Source of the DNA: Planococcus citri
Lineage: Eukaryota; Arthropoda; Insecta; Hemiptera; Pseudococcidae
Direction of reading: 5' to 3'
DNA length: 64,000 nt
NCBI RefSeq assembly: GCF_950023065.1
Contig: NC_088680.1
Span: 71,771,350 to 71,835,349 of the forward strand
In this document: piece after piece, positions 49,996-60,354 of the stretch
How the letters are laid out: every line of letters starts with the position of its first letter
Position numbering within the stretch: position 1 is the first letter of the stretch
Notes under the pieces: generated by a model
The model's input: only the letters and a program-made list of their open reading frames with translations
Databases searched by the model: none
What the model was told of the DNA's origin: nothing
Translations under genes and position numbers: made by a program

Positions 49996-50765
49996 GTCCG
50001 GCATATGACAATAGGAGTAATTGCACCCCCCCCCCCCCGCCAATCCTCCGGGACAACTTTTTTCTTAAAGGGGACATCCTAAGGAACATTTTAAAGCAAA
50101 CTTGCCCAAAAAAAAGTTGGCCTTACATACAAAATGGCGGCCATTTTGATTGACAGGTCAGCCGAAATCGCAGATTTTGCGTTTCAACATAGAACTTGCA
50201 CAAAATTTTTCAAACCATACAGAGGTAGATCGAAAGATCATGCAAAAATTTATCACCTGTCAAAATTTCAAGTAATATAAAGTGCGTTTTTCGATTTTTG
50301 GTGAATTTTTGAAAATCAAATTTAGGCCAAAAATGAAGGAAAAAATCAAAATTTTACCAAATTGACCAAGAAAGCTGAAATTTGGGATATACCCTATTTT
50401 CGACATGCCAAATCGATTGGAAACGGTTTAAACCCGTTTTGAGCAGTTCTGGAGCCTCCAGCAGAATTTTGAAACTCGAAATTCTCACAAAATTCCATTA
50501 AATTGGAGTTGTAAAGCTAAAATTTATTCTAAAAACTAATTTCAATACGTTACAAAGTACTGCAGGTAAATTTCAAGTCGTTTTGGAGCCTCCAGCGTTT
50601 TTTTTGAAAATTCCTAAAGGCTCCAGCAGATTTTTGAAACTTGAAATTTCCCCAAAATTTCATTAAATTGAGATGGAAAGCTGAAATTTACTCTATACTC
50701 CAATTTTAACACCCTCTGAAGACGACTTCAGGGGGTGCAATTACTCCTATTGTCATATGCCGGAC
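49996..50765. mobile_element. RepA copy 4, internally deleted, in sv intron a-b
   Basis: The left TIR TA/GTCCGGCATATGACAATAGG and right TIR CCTATTGTCATATGCCGGAC are nearly perfect, but almost the entire right arm is missing: the left arm runs to about 50730 and jumps directly to GGGGGTGCAATTACTCC. The right flank is GT rather than TA. It sits between two RepD blocks. Confidence 0.85.
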
Positions 50766-51350
50766 GTTTTACTTTTTTTTACCCATAGAAATAACCAAGA
50801 AGTACTACTTTCTGCTGAATTGTCAAAATCTTATTTTTTGTCGGAAATTGTCAAGCATTTTTTCTTTTCAACAATATTGCTAAAAATTATATTTTTTTTG
50901 CAAAAAAATTTCAAAAAGTCGTACTTACCTAGTTTTTTTCTTAAACTGTTCAAAACTCTCTCCTCTTTGTCAAAAGTTGACAAAAAAAGCCCTTCCTTTA
51001 GTTGAAATTGAGGAAGTCTTACTTTGTTGCCAAAAATTGCCGAAAAGTCTCTTTTTTTATCAAAAAGTTTTAAACTTTAAAATCAGAACATTTCGATTCG
51101 TCATGTTGCGTTTGATTTTTATGGGGGGGGGGGGGTTGTAATTTTTTCCCTGGTTAAAATGTTTTTTTCGCGCTTCGTAACTTTTTTGTTCACTGTTTGG
51201 TTAGGTACTTTTTCAAATCATCTTGATTACAAGTTACCTTTTTTTGGAGGGGAGAGAGGGGAAGAATTGAGTACGGGCCCTGCAAAAATAAACCCTTATT
51301 TTTCAAAAAAAAAATTGCTTCAAACTGCCCACTTTTTTTCAGATAAATGA
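50766..51350. repeat. RepD block 6, right of RepA copy 4
   Basis: TTGTCAAAATCTTATTTTTT, TTGCCAAAAATTGCCG units; a 12-13-bp G run at about 51123-51135. Confidence 0.65.
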
Positions 51351-52679
51351 TTTTCTTTGCCTTTTCTAGTTCTGTGGACCAATTTTTGCACTTTTACATA
51401 AATGTATTTTTCATGCATCATCAACATAAAAATCCTTTCTCCGCCCGTTCCATGTCTCTTATGCATTATGCCTATATCAACGCGCAAATTTCCAAAACAT
51501 TTTCGGACCATTATTCGGTATAATGTACTCGTATTTTTATGGACTGCAGTCTAATGAAAAATGCATTCGTCGAGAAATGATGAAAGAAACATTTCGTTTT
51601 AAATCAGTCAAGTGTGAAATCAATCGGTTATAATGATTTACAACAACGATAACATTTGGTGTAACACGATTATCGTTTATACAAACGCGTATTGTCAATG
51701 AAAATAACAGCCGAGAGGTGCGACTATGTAGTCACCAGTCAGAGCTGGAGCTGGAGCTGGAGTCGATGTAAATAATACTCGTACGTATATTGTGTAGGCC
51801 TACTCCATACGATGATATTTCGAAGCTGTGTTGCAAAAAACCGATTAGGCGTATAAATGTGTACTTCGCGCCTTATGTCATCGTATTTCTGCCGCTGCGC
51901 TGCTTTTTTGCCATTTTGCAGGGTGTTGTCGTTGGCTGGTTCTAGCGAAGTAATCTCAATAAGTATGGTTAAATTGGAAAGCGCAGCTTTTGAAAGGAAC
52001 CAAAAAAAAACACCGAAATATTTGATGGAATTTCCACTTTCCAACGCTCGAGTTGGCGAAATACAGTACATGGTATGGCGTAGGTACGTACACGTAGTTT
52101 ACCACTCGAGGGGTACAACAACCAGAGGTAAAGGGCTGAAAGGGGAAAGGACGACGAGGAATGAATAAGGGAGGAGCGCAAAAAGTGCAACCTGTTATGT
52201 TAATTTCGCATTTCACACACCCTAACGCAAGTTGGGCTTACGAGCACGCTGGTAATATAGCGAGACCCCTTGTTCGCTACACGCTACATTATATATCATT
52301 TCCATTTGATTAACTGCACTCTATTTTTGTAAAACTGTTCTTCCTGCCGCCGATTTAACGAAATCTCGGATTCAGTGAAACGCCAAATGATGATGACTCA
52401 ATGATTGTGCGCGTCTTTCTTCGGGTTTGCCTTTGCCTTTGCCAGGCTATACGAGTACGAGGCTGCGAAGCTGCGAAACTGCGTGTCTGGGCTGTGTACC
52501 GACAGCAGGCTCGAAATGTCCTCCATTTCCGATACATTAGGCACATTTTCGTGTTTTCTCTCTCTCTTTTCAACGCTTTATATTCGATGATACGGTTTGT
52601 TTCGGCGAACGCTGTGGAAATGTGGGTCTGGGACCTGGGTACACGTTACAAGGTGTCTACTTTTTTGAAGAAGTGATTT
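51351..52679 (-). other. sv: sv intron a-b, unique segment
   Basis: GAGCTGGAGCTGGAGCTGGA at about 51743-51763. Overlapping open frames on both strands near 51740-52216 and 52355-52676 have no family features. Confidence 0.5.
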
Positions 52680-53290
52680 TTCCAGGTATTCCTGGCCAAT
52701 TTTTACAATTTTCTTCATCCTTCGCTTCAGATATCAAATACAAGGCGAGGGGAGGAGAGGAGCGGGGGTTAATTTGGCAGAGGGCAGACTTTAAATTTAT
52801 TCGAGGCAGAATTTTTTTGTGTCAAAATGTTCCTATTTCCAAAGAGAACTTGCAAAAATTAAAAATTGACCTCGACAAAAAAATTGTACTTTTAATTGTA
52901 GTTTAGGCGAAGAAAAAAAATGATTTTTTGACAGTAAACAGAACTTTCTGACAGTTTTGGCAAAAAAAAACAAGTCCCATTTCGGCAATTTCAGAAAATA
53001 AAACAGAACTTTTTAGCAAATTTGGCAAAAAAAATGGGACGTTTTTCGAAAAGTTTGGTAAAAAAAAACAGGAAGACAGAAAGCAGGACTTTTTATGGGA
53101 TTTTTTTACAATTTTGAAAAAAACAGGACTTCTACTCGTATTGGGCAATTTCAGGAAAACAAAACCTTTTTGACAAAAATTGAGACTTTCTGACTATTTC
53201 AACCAGAAATAAGAAGTCCTCCGACAATTTCGACTAAAAAATCGAAAACTTTTTTGCCAATTTCGGCAAAAAAGCAGGACTTTTCCAGGC
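52680..53290. repeat. RepD block 7
   Basis: GGCAAAAAAAACAAGTCCC, AAACAGGACTTTT and TTTCGGCAAAAAAGCAGGAC units, about 1.5 kb before sv exon a in plus coordinates. Confidence 0.68.
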
Positions 53291-54752
53291 AGCTCGTATT
53301 CGAAGTAATAAAAAAAAGATAGGTAGGTAATCCCTACGAATCCGCGAACGACAAATAATAATATATTCGAGCAATAAGGTACGTTAGCGAATATTTGTGT
53401 GGGTTTTGCACGAAACCTCGGCACTCGGCGGCGCTCGACTCGGCGCTCGATCCGGTTGTTATTTTAATGATCTGTCATTATATAGTAATTTTAGTGGAGC
53501 AGATTGTACGAAAAATAGAGAAAGTAACAAAACAAAAGTGGTGAACTTTAAGAGAAGTGCACCCTAGGGACTCGAGACCTCTCTGTTTTCTTGTTGCCGA
53601 GCTTGGCAGCTTTTATTACGAGTCCGCGCTAACTTCTATTTTATTGTTGCGAATAAAATTAATCCTGGCGCAGAAGTTACAACATTTGTTCTTCTTTCGC
53701 CTTAAACTTATTATAACTTTAATAGAGTTTTAGACGGCGAACAAACGACTTGGCTTGCCAGAGCAGAATACACCTTCCTATATATACTTGTGTCTTGTAT
53801 TCTCGTAGTTCCTTTATTCGCAAATTCCTCGGCGTGGCTTGGTGTGGTGGTTTGGTAAAAATTTCTTAGGTACTTATTTACATACGATAAGTAGGTATAT
53901 ATAGCTGCAGGTATCGCTCGCCGAAATATTGGCAAAAATCATCTCCATCATATTTCCCTAAAGACTGTTAACTCGAAAGTACGAGTAGATAGGTATTTTC
54001 GAGAAAATGAGAAAAAAACCAACGCAACGGTGTAAGTTGCGATGAGATGAATCGCGCAACAGTTTTGTTGAAGTAAAAAAACAAAAAAAAAGGTTGATAA
54101 AAAGAGAGAGTGAGAGAGGGGCAGGGTAGGGGCTGAAACGTACGCTAGTTTTACGAATGTAATGTACTCGTACTTATGCAGAAATACTCTTTGATAACAT
54201 ATTCGAGCGGTAATACGAGAGTGTGTATTCTTTTATTAAGGCAATGAAAACATCACCCTTAATCTGGACCCTTGACACCCTCGTAAAATTTTCATCTTTC
54301 CCTCGATGATACCGTAATAAAGTACTTAGACCCATAACGTCGCCATTAGTCAACCAAAGGGAACGATAATTTTGTTTTGGTACTGTGTATACGAGTATAA
54401 GCCACGTTGACGAGTACCACTTTAAATAATCTTATTTTACGCGTACCCTAAGCTCGTAAGCTCGTCAGTCGTCGGGCGCGGGCGTTCTTCATTATTGCTC
54501 GTATACCGCTGTAAATACGAGTATAAGCTCGCCGCATATTCTCGGTCTCGAAACTTATGTTTTGCGTTCACAGTAGGCTTATTTTCTTCGAGATTTTTTT
54601 CCCTATCAGTGTGTGTGCTTCGATAAATGTCAAGTGGTTTGTTTCAACTTTCGAGGTTTTTACCCATCTCCAATCCAGTAGCGGATTTGAAGGAGAAATT
54701 CGGAATTCGCGTAAAAAAGAGTTAGCCTATAATTAGCTCAATCGAGACTCAC
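53291..54752 (-). other. sv: sv intron a-b, segment next to exon a
   Basis: Unique sequence adjoining the exon a donor. No further exon seen. Confidence 0.5.
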
Positions 54753-54950
54753 CTATTGATGGAAGATACGCTAGGTACGTTGTCTTGAGAGCAGATGCCT
54801 TCGGCCAACAATCTGTCGCGGATTTCCCAAGCAAACATGGTCGGATTTTCTCGTTTGTAACTCGCTATGGCGTCGACGACCGGTGCGGTCGCGACTTTTG
54901 GTTTACTACCGCCGATTACGCCGGCTTTAAAACTGCCAGTTTCGTAATAC
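54753..54950 (-). CDS. sv: sv exon a: paired-domain RED subdomain
   Basis: Encodes YYETGSFKAGVIGGSKPKVA followed by the RED helices and ends at VPSVSSIN, 65 full codons plus split arginine codons at both ends. The acceptor is TTTTCAG/G at 54951-54952 and the donor is AG/GTGAGT at 54752-54747. Hallmarks of the Pax2/5/8 paired domain are GVIGGSKPKVAT, NPTMFAWEIRDRLL and the recognition-helix region VPSVSSINR. It binds DNA through the second helix-turn-helix. The shorter open frame reaching 55012 only adds intronic codons, so its apparent start methionine is not real. The partner exon carrying the PAI subdomain should lie upstream; I looked on the minus strand to 64000 and did not find it. Confidence 0.96.
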
Positions 54951-55719
54951 CTGAAAACCAACCAAACAAAAATCAAGATTATTGCGCATTTCATTGGTAT
55001 ACAGTTATACACTATACACTATACATATAGAAAAACCCCGAAATAAATAAGTATTCAAACTACGTACTACGGTAAAATATACAAACACGATTTTCGAACC
55101 CTCTGTGTAGTGTGTATCGTGAAAATAGCGTCGAATTTACTCCCCCTTCCAACGTGATAACAAAAGGCAGCGTCGAAGAAAGAAATTACGACTTCCTCGC
55201 GGTAATAGATTTTGAGAAATGTCCAACTCGGCAATATGGCGACTGTCGTAAAAAAATAACTATCGAAATATCGGAATAAAAATTGAAATTTAATGTCGTT
55301 CGTTATAGGCGAACTTTCTCCTTGGAAAATACATACAAACATTACCGTATGTGTAGGTCTGAAAATGTTTTTTTTTTCACGATTCAGGACGCCATACTGG
55401 TTTTCTGTAGAAAATTTAGGGTGCCAAAAATCTGGTGTTTTTATTTTTAAAGTCTATAGGTTTCAATGGACATCATTTTTCGCCAGCTTTATCTTCTCCC
55501 TCCCCATGGTAAAATTGATAGGTATCATTTTTGAAATTAGCGCCTCCAAAAACCTACCCCTCCCTTGGGCCTCCGAAGCAGGGTGTATCTACCGGCAAGG
55601 AAGGTATCCCAACTGGCTGAAAAAATTTTGAACCAAAAACAGCTAAATCGAAAGAACATGCAGGGCTTATACTCGGTACTTTTCAAGTAGACAAGTTACT
55701 AAAATTACCTACATATTTG
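54951..55719 (-). other. sv: sv upstream intron
   Basis: The pyrimidine-rich acceptor of exon a is at the left edge. From about 55350 decayed RepE-type sequence (GGTATCCCAACTGGCTG, shared with about 49250). Confidence 0.5.
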
Positions 55720-56147
55720 AAATATAACATTTTTTCACATTTTAAAAAAATTTTTTGTACTAAAGTTACTTGATTGAAACTTTCCAAAATCCAACTTTTC
55801 CGAATCTCGGCATTGCATTCGTGAAGAAAAACAATAAAAAATGTCTCCCTTTTTGCCAAAAATAGTAACAAATCCTGCTTTTTTCAAAGTTGCCAAAAAG
55901 CCCCGTTTCTTGCTAAAAAATTCTAAAAATTGTCGTTTCTCGCAAAAAATTCCATAAAGTCTAATTTCTTTTTTTTTTAAGCAAAGTTTCGCTTTTTTGG
56001 CTAAAATTGCAAAATTCTCACTTTGCTGTTCGAAATTGCCAAAAAAATATATTTTTATCAATCAAAAAATAACAAAATCAACATTTTTGACAAAAAGTTG
56101 CGTTTTTAGATTTTAATTAAAAACAAATAGTGATGATTTTCTTATTA
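55720..56147. repeat. RepD block 8, abutting RepA copy 5
   Basis: TTTTTGCCAAAAATAGTAAC, GTTGCCAAAAAGCC units closely resembling block 4; the RepA left TIR follows. Confidence 0.68.
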
Positions 56148-57489
56148 GTTCGGCATATGACAATAAGAGTAATTGCACCACCACCCCCCCCCCTCCGATC
56201 CTCCGGGACAACTTTCTTCTTAAAGGGGACATCCTAAGGAACATTTTAAAGCAAACTTGCCCAAAAAAAGTTGGCCTTACTCACAAAATGGCGGCCATTT
56301 TGATTGACAGTTCAGCCGAAATCGCAGATTTTGCGTTTCAACATAGGACTTGCACGAAATTTTTCAAACCTTACAAAGGTAGATCGAAAGATCATGCAAA
56401 AATTTATCACCTATCAAAATTTCAAGTGCTAAAGCGCGTTTTTCGATTTTTGGTGAATTTTTGAAAATCCAATTTAGACCAAAAATGAGGTAAAAAATCA
56501 AAATTTTACTAAATTGACCAAAAAAGCTGAAATTTGGGATATACCCTATTTTCGACATGACAAATAGATTGGAAACGGTTTCAACCCGTTTTGAGCAGAT
56601 CTGGAGCCTCCAGCAGATTTTTGAAACTCTAAATTCCCACAAAATTTCATCAAATGGAGATGGAAACCTGAAATTCATTCTGCAAACTAATTTCAATACG
56701 CTACGAAGTCAGCTACAGGTAGACTTCAAGTCGTTCTGGAGCCTCAAGCGACTTTCTGGAAATTACTGGAGCCACCAGTAGATTTTTGAAAATTGAAATT
56801 TCCCCAAAATTTCATCAAACGGAGATAGAAAGTCAAAATTTGCTCTGCACTCCAATTTTAACACCCTAAGAAGACGACTTCATGTGGGTTCAACTCATTT
56901 GGGAGCCTCCAGCGACTTTTTGAAAATTACTGGAGTCTCCACCAGATTTTTGAAACTTTAAATTTTCACAAAATTTCATCAAATGGAGATGGAAAGCTTA
57001 AATTCACTTTACACTCAAATTTTAACACCCTCTAAAGACGACTTCAGGTGGGTTCAAGTCATTTTAGAGCCTCCAGCGACTTTTTTGAAAATTACTGGAG
57101 CCTCTAGTAGATTTTTGAAACTTGAAATTCCCCCAAAATTTCATCAAACTGAGATGGAGAGTCGAAATTCATCCTGCAAACTAATTTCAATACGCTACGA
57201 AGTTGACTGCTGGTGGATTTCAAGTCGTTTTGGAGCCTCTAGCGACTTTTTGATATAGGTTGTATGGCGTTTTTTTGGAAAATTGACATTTCCTAAAAGT
57301 ATGTAGCTGGAAGCTTCAAAACCGTTTGTAACCACCATGTAATTTGCGAAGTAAGTTTCAGCTTGCCAACTCCATTTGATAAATTAATGTTGCGCCTGCA
57401 GTACTTCGTAGCGTATTGAATGTAGTTTTAAAAATAAATTTCAGCTTTACAACTCCAATTTTATGGGAATTTCGAGTTTCAAAAATCTA
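56148..57489. mobile_element. RepA copy 5, right end truncated
   Basis: The left TIR GTTCGGCATATGACAATAAG and poly-C tract are present. The right arm stops at about 57489 within the GAGTTTCAAAAATCT module, without a right TIR. The next sequence is unrelated and carries an open frame fragment. Confidence 0.82.
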
Positions 57490-57715
57490 AATTGCGGTGA
57501 TATTTTTTTGTATTCTGGATGTGGCAGAAGTTGTAAACTTGCACCATTTTTAATTGTCGGGTCAACCTCGCTCAAACTCGACTGCATCCCTATTTTCCTC
57601 AATACTTTGAGTACCCCTGTCTCTCTTGCAAATGCACTTTGAATACTGCGATTTCCACCATTCATCATCTTCGATCCAAGTTTCAAAGAAGTACCATATT
57701 TAAGAAATCATCGAC
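57480..57715 (-). pseudogene. Unidentified coding-like fragment beside truncated RepA
   Basis: A minus-strand open stretch that reads well as protein: it includes FLKYGTSLKLGSKMMNGGNR and SIQSAFARETGVLKVLRKIG, then a polar tail into the RepA edge. Composition is more balanced than the neighbouring repeats. A glycine-glycine-asparagine motif followed by SIQSAF recalls the GGN..Q motif region of IP3/ryanodine receptor RIH-associated segments, but that is a weak resemblance from memory. Two stop codons precede it and no splice signals are convincing, so a gene scrap or transduced exon is the best reading. Confidence 0.25.
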
Positions 57716-58396
57716 TCCAAGTGCAAAAAGCTCGCCTATCTGACATGGAATGGCCCCTCAATCTACAGTCTTAATACAATCGCTGGCTGTAGTCGTTATA
57801 CTCGTAGAAAGGCGGAAATCCAAGCATCTAAGGTTTTTAGCAGCGTACTTAGTTGCAAAAGCAAAATTTAATCAACCAAAACCGCACCGCACAGCGATCG
57901 ATCAGCAGCCAGTGGCTCATACGAGTATATGGTCGACGTTTTCGTGTTATAATATTCACACCTTCCGTTTTCCGTTTACGTGAATGTGAAACACAATCTA
58001 ATGTTCAAATACTCGTACAACGGTATCGTCGATTTTTTTTCTTTCTCGTGTTTTTTTTGTGTTTGGTCGTTTGCGGTTTTTATTATCGTTGTACGAGTAC
58101 TATACGCGATTGCGATGAAAAGAATATGGTTTTGAAGTAAAGTAGAAGAAAAAATACTCGACGTCGACGACAACAGCAACAGCTACAGCTACAACAACCA
58201 CGAAGGATGGTGGAGAGATGGCGGCTGCGTTGCGCCATTTGCTGTATGTGTATGTAGATGTACCATACCTGCGAGTGCGAGTATGTAGAAGCGTTTGTTG
58301 CAGCTTCCAGTTTCAAAGGAGTGTCCGAAAGTTCGCATTGTACAACTTGTCGACGTCGAGCATTATCGGATATCAAAACGCAAATAAAGTATAGGT

Positions 58397-58560
58397 TTTT
58401 ATGGGAGATTAATGCGTACAAATATCCCAGAGGTCGGAAGACCGGTCTGATGTTCGATTACATATTCGCGGCCGGCTCGAATTACAAACGGTTGCGGTAT
58501 CAGAGTATAGAAGGCGAAACGGAAGAGCTGAAGAGCGACCGGGGGTGTCTTTCTCACCGT
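58397..58560 (+). other. Possible orphan exon
   Basis: A plus-strand open frame reads FLWEINAYKYPRGRKTGLMF, then DYIFAAGSNYKRLRYQSIEG and ETEELKSDRGC, rich in charged residues and less AT-biased than its surroundings. An AG (AAAGTATAG) precedes it and a GGGGGTGTCT lies at its end. I recognise no family, and there is no partner exon. It may be chance. Confidence 0.2.
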
Positions 58561-58887
58561 GCCTCACGTGTGCAAGACTGGTGTGTACATATGTACAAAT
58601 AGTAGGTACATACATATAAGCGTTTCTGATGCATACGATCAGATGCTGTGCTACAGATGTACGAACTGGCTCAATTCTGTCATTGCACTCGAAAGTTGTT
58701 AATGTGAGTCTTGGATCATGGTGATAGTCGTCGATTATTGGAACACATAGTTGTTAATTTCAAGTTTGATCAAAATCGGTTCAACCAATCCTGAAAGATT
58801 CAATTTTTAATCAATTTGTGTGCCAAGTCACCCCACCACGTAAGAAAACGTAGGCTATTGTTGTTTTGTATGTATGATGATGAGTAC

Positions 58888-59440
58888 GACGATCGTTCGC
58901 GAATGATTCACCAAAGATGAATCAAATGAATCGATTCGTTCGCGAACGAGTCATCAAAAATTAATCAAAAGAATCGATTCGTTCACGAATGAGTCACTAA
59001 TAATTATTCAATTCGTTCGTGAACGGTTCACCAAAAATTAATCAAATGAATCGATTCGTTCGCGAACGGGTCACTTATTATACGAATCAATTCGTTCGTG
59101 AACGATTTACCAAAAATTGATCAAAATTCAAATGAATCGATTCGTTCGCGAACGGGTCACTTATACGAACCAATTCGTTCGTGAACGATTCACCAAGAAT
59201 TATTTAATTCGTTCGCGAATGATTCACCTAGAAAGCAGTCAAATTGTTCAATCACCGATCGTTCGTGAATGATTCAATTCGATTCGCTTTACTTTGCTTG
59301 AAAACAGATCAATTCCTAGTCCTACACAAAAGTTTCACAAAAACTGAATCAATTCGTTCACGAATCATTCACTTGAAAACTGCATCAATTCCTCATCAAT
59401 TTAAAAAAAGGTCGGTAACACGTGGCATGTCGATACATCC
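58888..59440. repeat. TTCGCGAA minisatellite
   Basis: Irregular tandem units, each containing GAATCGATTCGTTCGCGAAC or CAATTCGTTCGTGAACG followed by a spacer (GATTCACCAAAAATTAATCA). About ten copies of the palindromic core, spacing roughly 35-60 bp. A related tail resumes after the MITE at about 60360-60430. Confidence 0.85.
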
Positions 59441-59450
59441 TTGGTAAATA

Positions 59451-60352
59451 CAGGGTGATTCGGATAAGACCTGAAAAATTAAAACCACATATTCTACTCG
59501 TCGAATTGAGAAAAAATTTCCTTTGCAAAAATTTTGAAAAACCAACCCTTAATGAGATATTTGCAATTAAAGTTGTGTAAAATATGGCAACACCGCATTT
59601 ACATTTCCCTTATGTGTTACGCATTGTTACATAGCTCAAATCAGAGTGTTATCAAAAAGTGTTCCTTAGTTACGATTTCCTACTTTGATTTGAAGTGCAA
59701 TCGTTTACCAACCAGCAATTTCTATTGTTTTTAGGAAACAAAATCGTAATTTACCGTGACAAATTTTGCGATGTTGCCAAAGTGAGCATATTGGTTGAGA
59801 TAAATTATGTTTTATTGAGGAATAGCATTTTTTTTTTTCATAAAAGTATTTAAAATTGATAATTGAGTACAGGAAACCTTCAAAAACATTAGTTTCTAAC
59901 AAATTGGAGAGTTTGTCAAAATTGAAAAATTTGATTACTCAGCATCCAATGGACCAAAAAAGAGAAATTAAAGTTTAATGAGTGTCGAATGAGAAGTACT
60001 ACCGCAATCATTAATAAAAATCGAAATAATTTAATTCAACTTCAAGTTTTGATTGTTTTTCATCTAAGAAAACACATTTCTGACTTCAAAACATCAAGTT
60101 ATGGACCAAAACAGAAAAGAATGATACTCTACATTTCTGAGATCTCACTTCACTTTTTCCACCACCTACCCCCCAAAAATTTTCAATAGAGACGCCGAAA
60201 CGCCCAATTTTAAGAAAACAGCTGGCCCCCTTTAAAGGTCAATAACTCCGAAATGAAGCGGTTTTGGTCTATGGTGTGTATAACATTTTTTACTCCTATT
60301 TATGAGTAGAATACGTGGTTTTAATTTTTCAGGTCTTATCCGAATCACCCTG
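59451..60352. mobile_element. 902-bp MITE with 49-bp TIRs and TA duplication
   Basis: The left end CAGGGTGATTCGGATAAGAC matches the reverse complement of the right end at 48 of 49 positions (to TATTCTACTC). TA flanks both ends (59449-59450, 60353-60354), as in the Tc1/mariner superfamily. It interrupts sequence related to the TTCGCGAA minisatellite (ACAGATCAATTTCTATAC on its right matches ACAGATCAATTCCTAGTCC on its left). The interior has only short open frames and no DDE motif I can see. Confidence 0.87.
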
Positions 60353-60354
60353 TA

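Larger units (their letters stand above)
33536..54950 (-). other. sv: Pax2/5/8 (shaven) gene, 3' six exons
   Basis: Gene-level entry. Six minus-strand exons join in frame (198, 362, 98, 349, 231 and 119 nt) to give 451 residues, starting inside the paired domain and ending at a TAA. Introns are 13.3 kb, 6.1 kb, 485, 90 and 105 bp. Order of domains: RED half of the paired domain (about residues 1-75), Q/N tract, octapeptide, His run, then a low-complexity S/T/P/Y-rich C-terminal activation-type region. Pax2/5/8 proteins are nuclear DNA-binding regulators; in Drosophila sv acts in sense-organ and eye cone-cell development. The 5' part (PAI subdomain and start codon) is not in the window. I see no Pax2/5/8-type partial homeodomain after the octapeptide. 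The two large introns are full of repeats, including a long inverted repeat. The identification is secure; the 3' end is less so (see last exon). Confidence 0.93.

Noticed and set aside
58888..59440. CRISPR-like appearance of spaced repeats
   Set aside because: Spacers are themselves similar and units vary in length; eukaryotic minisatellite.
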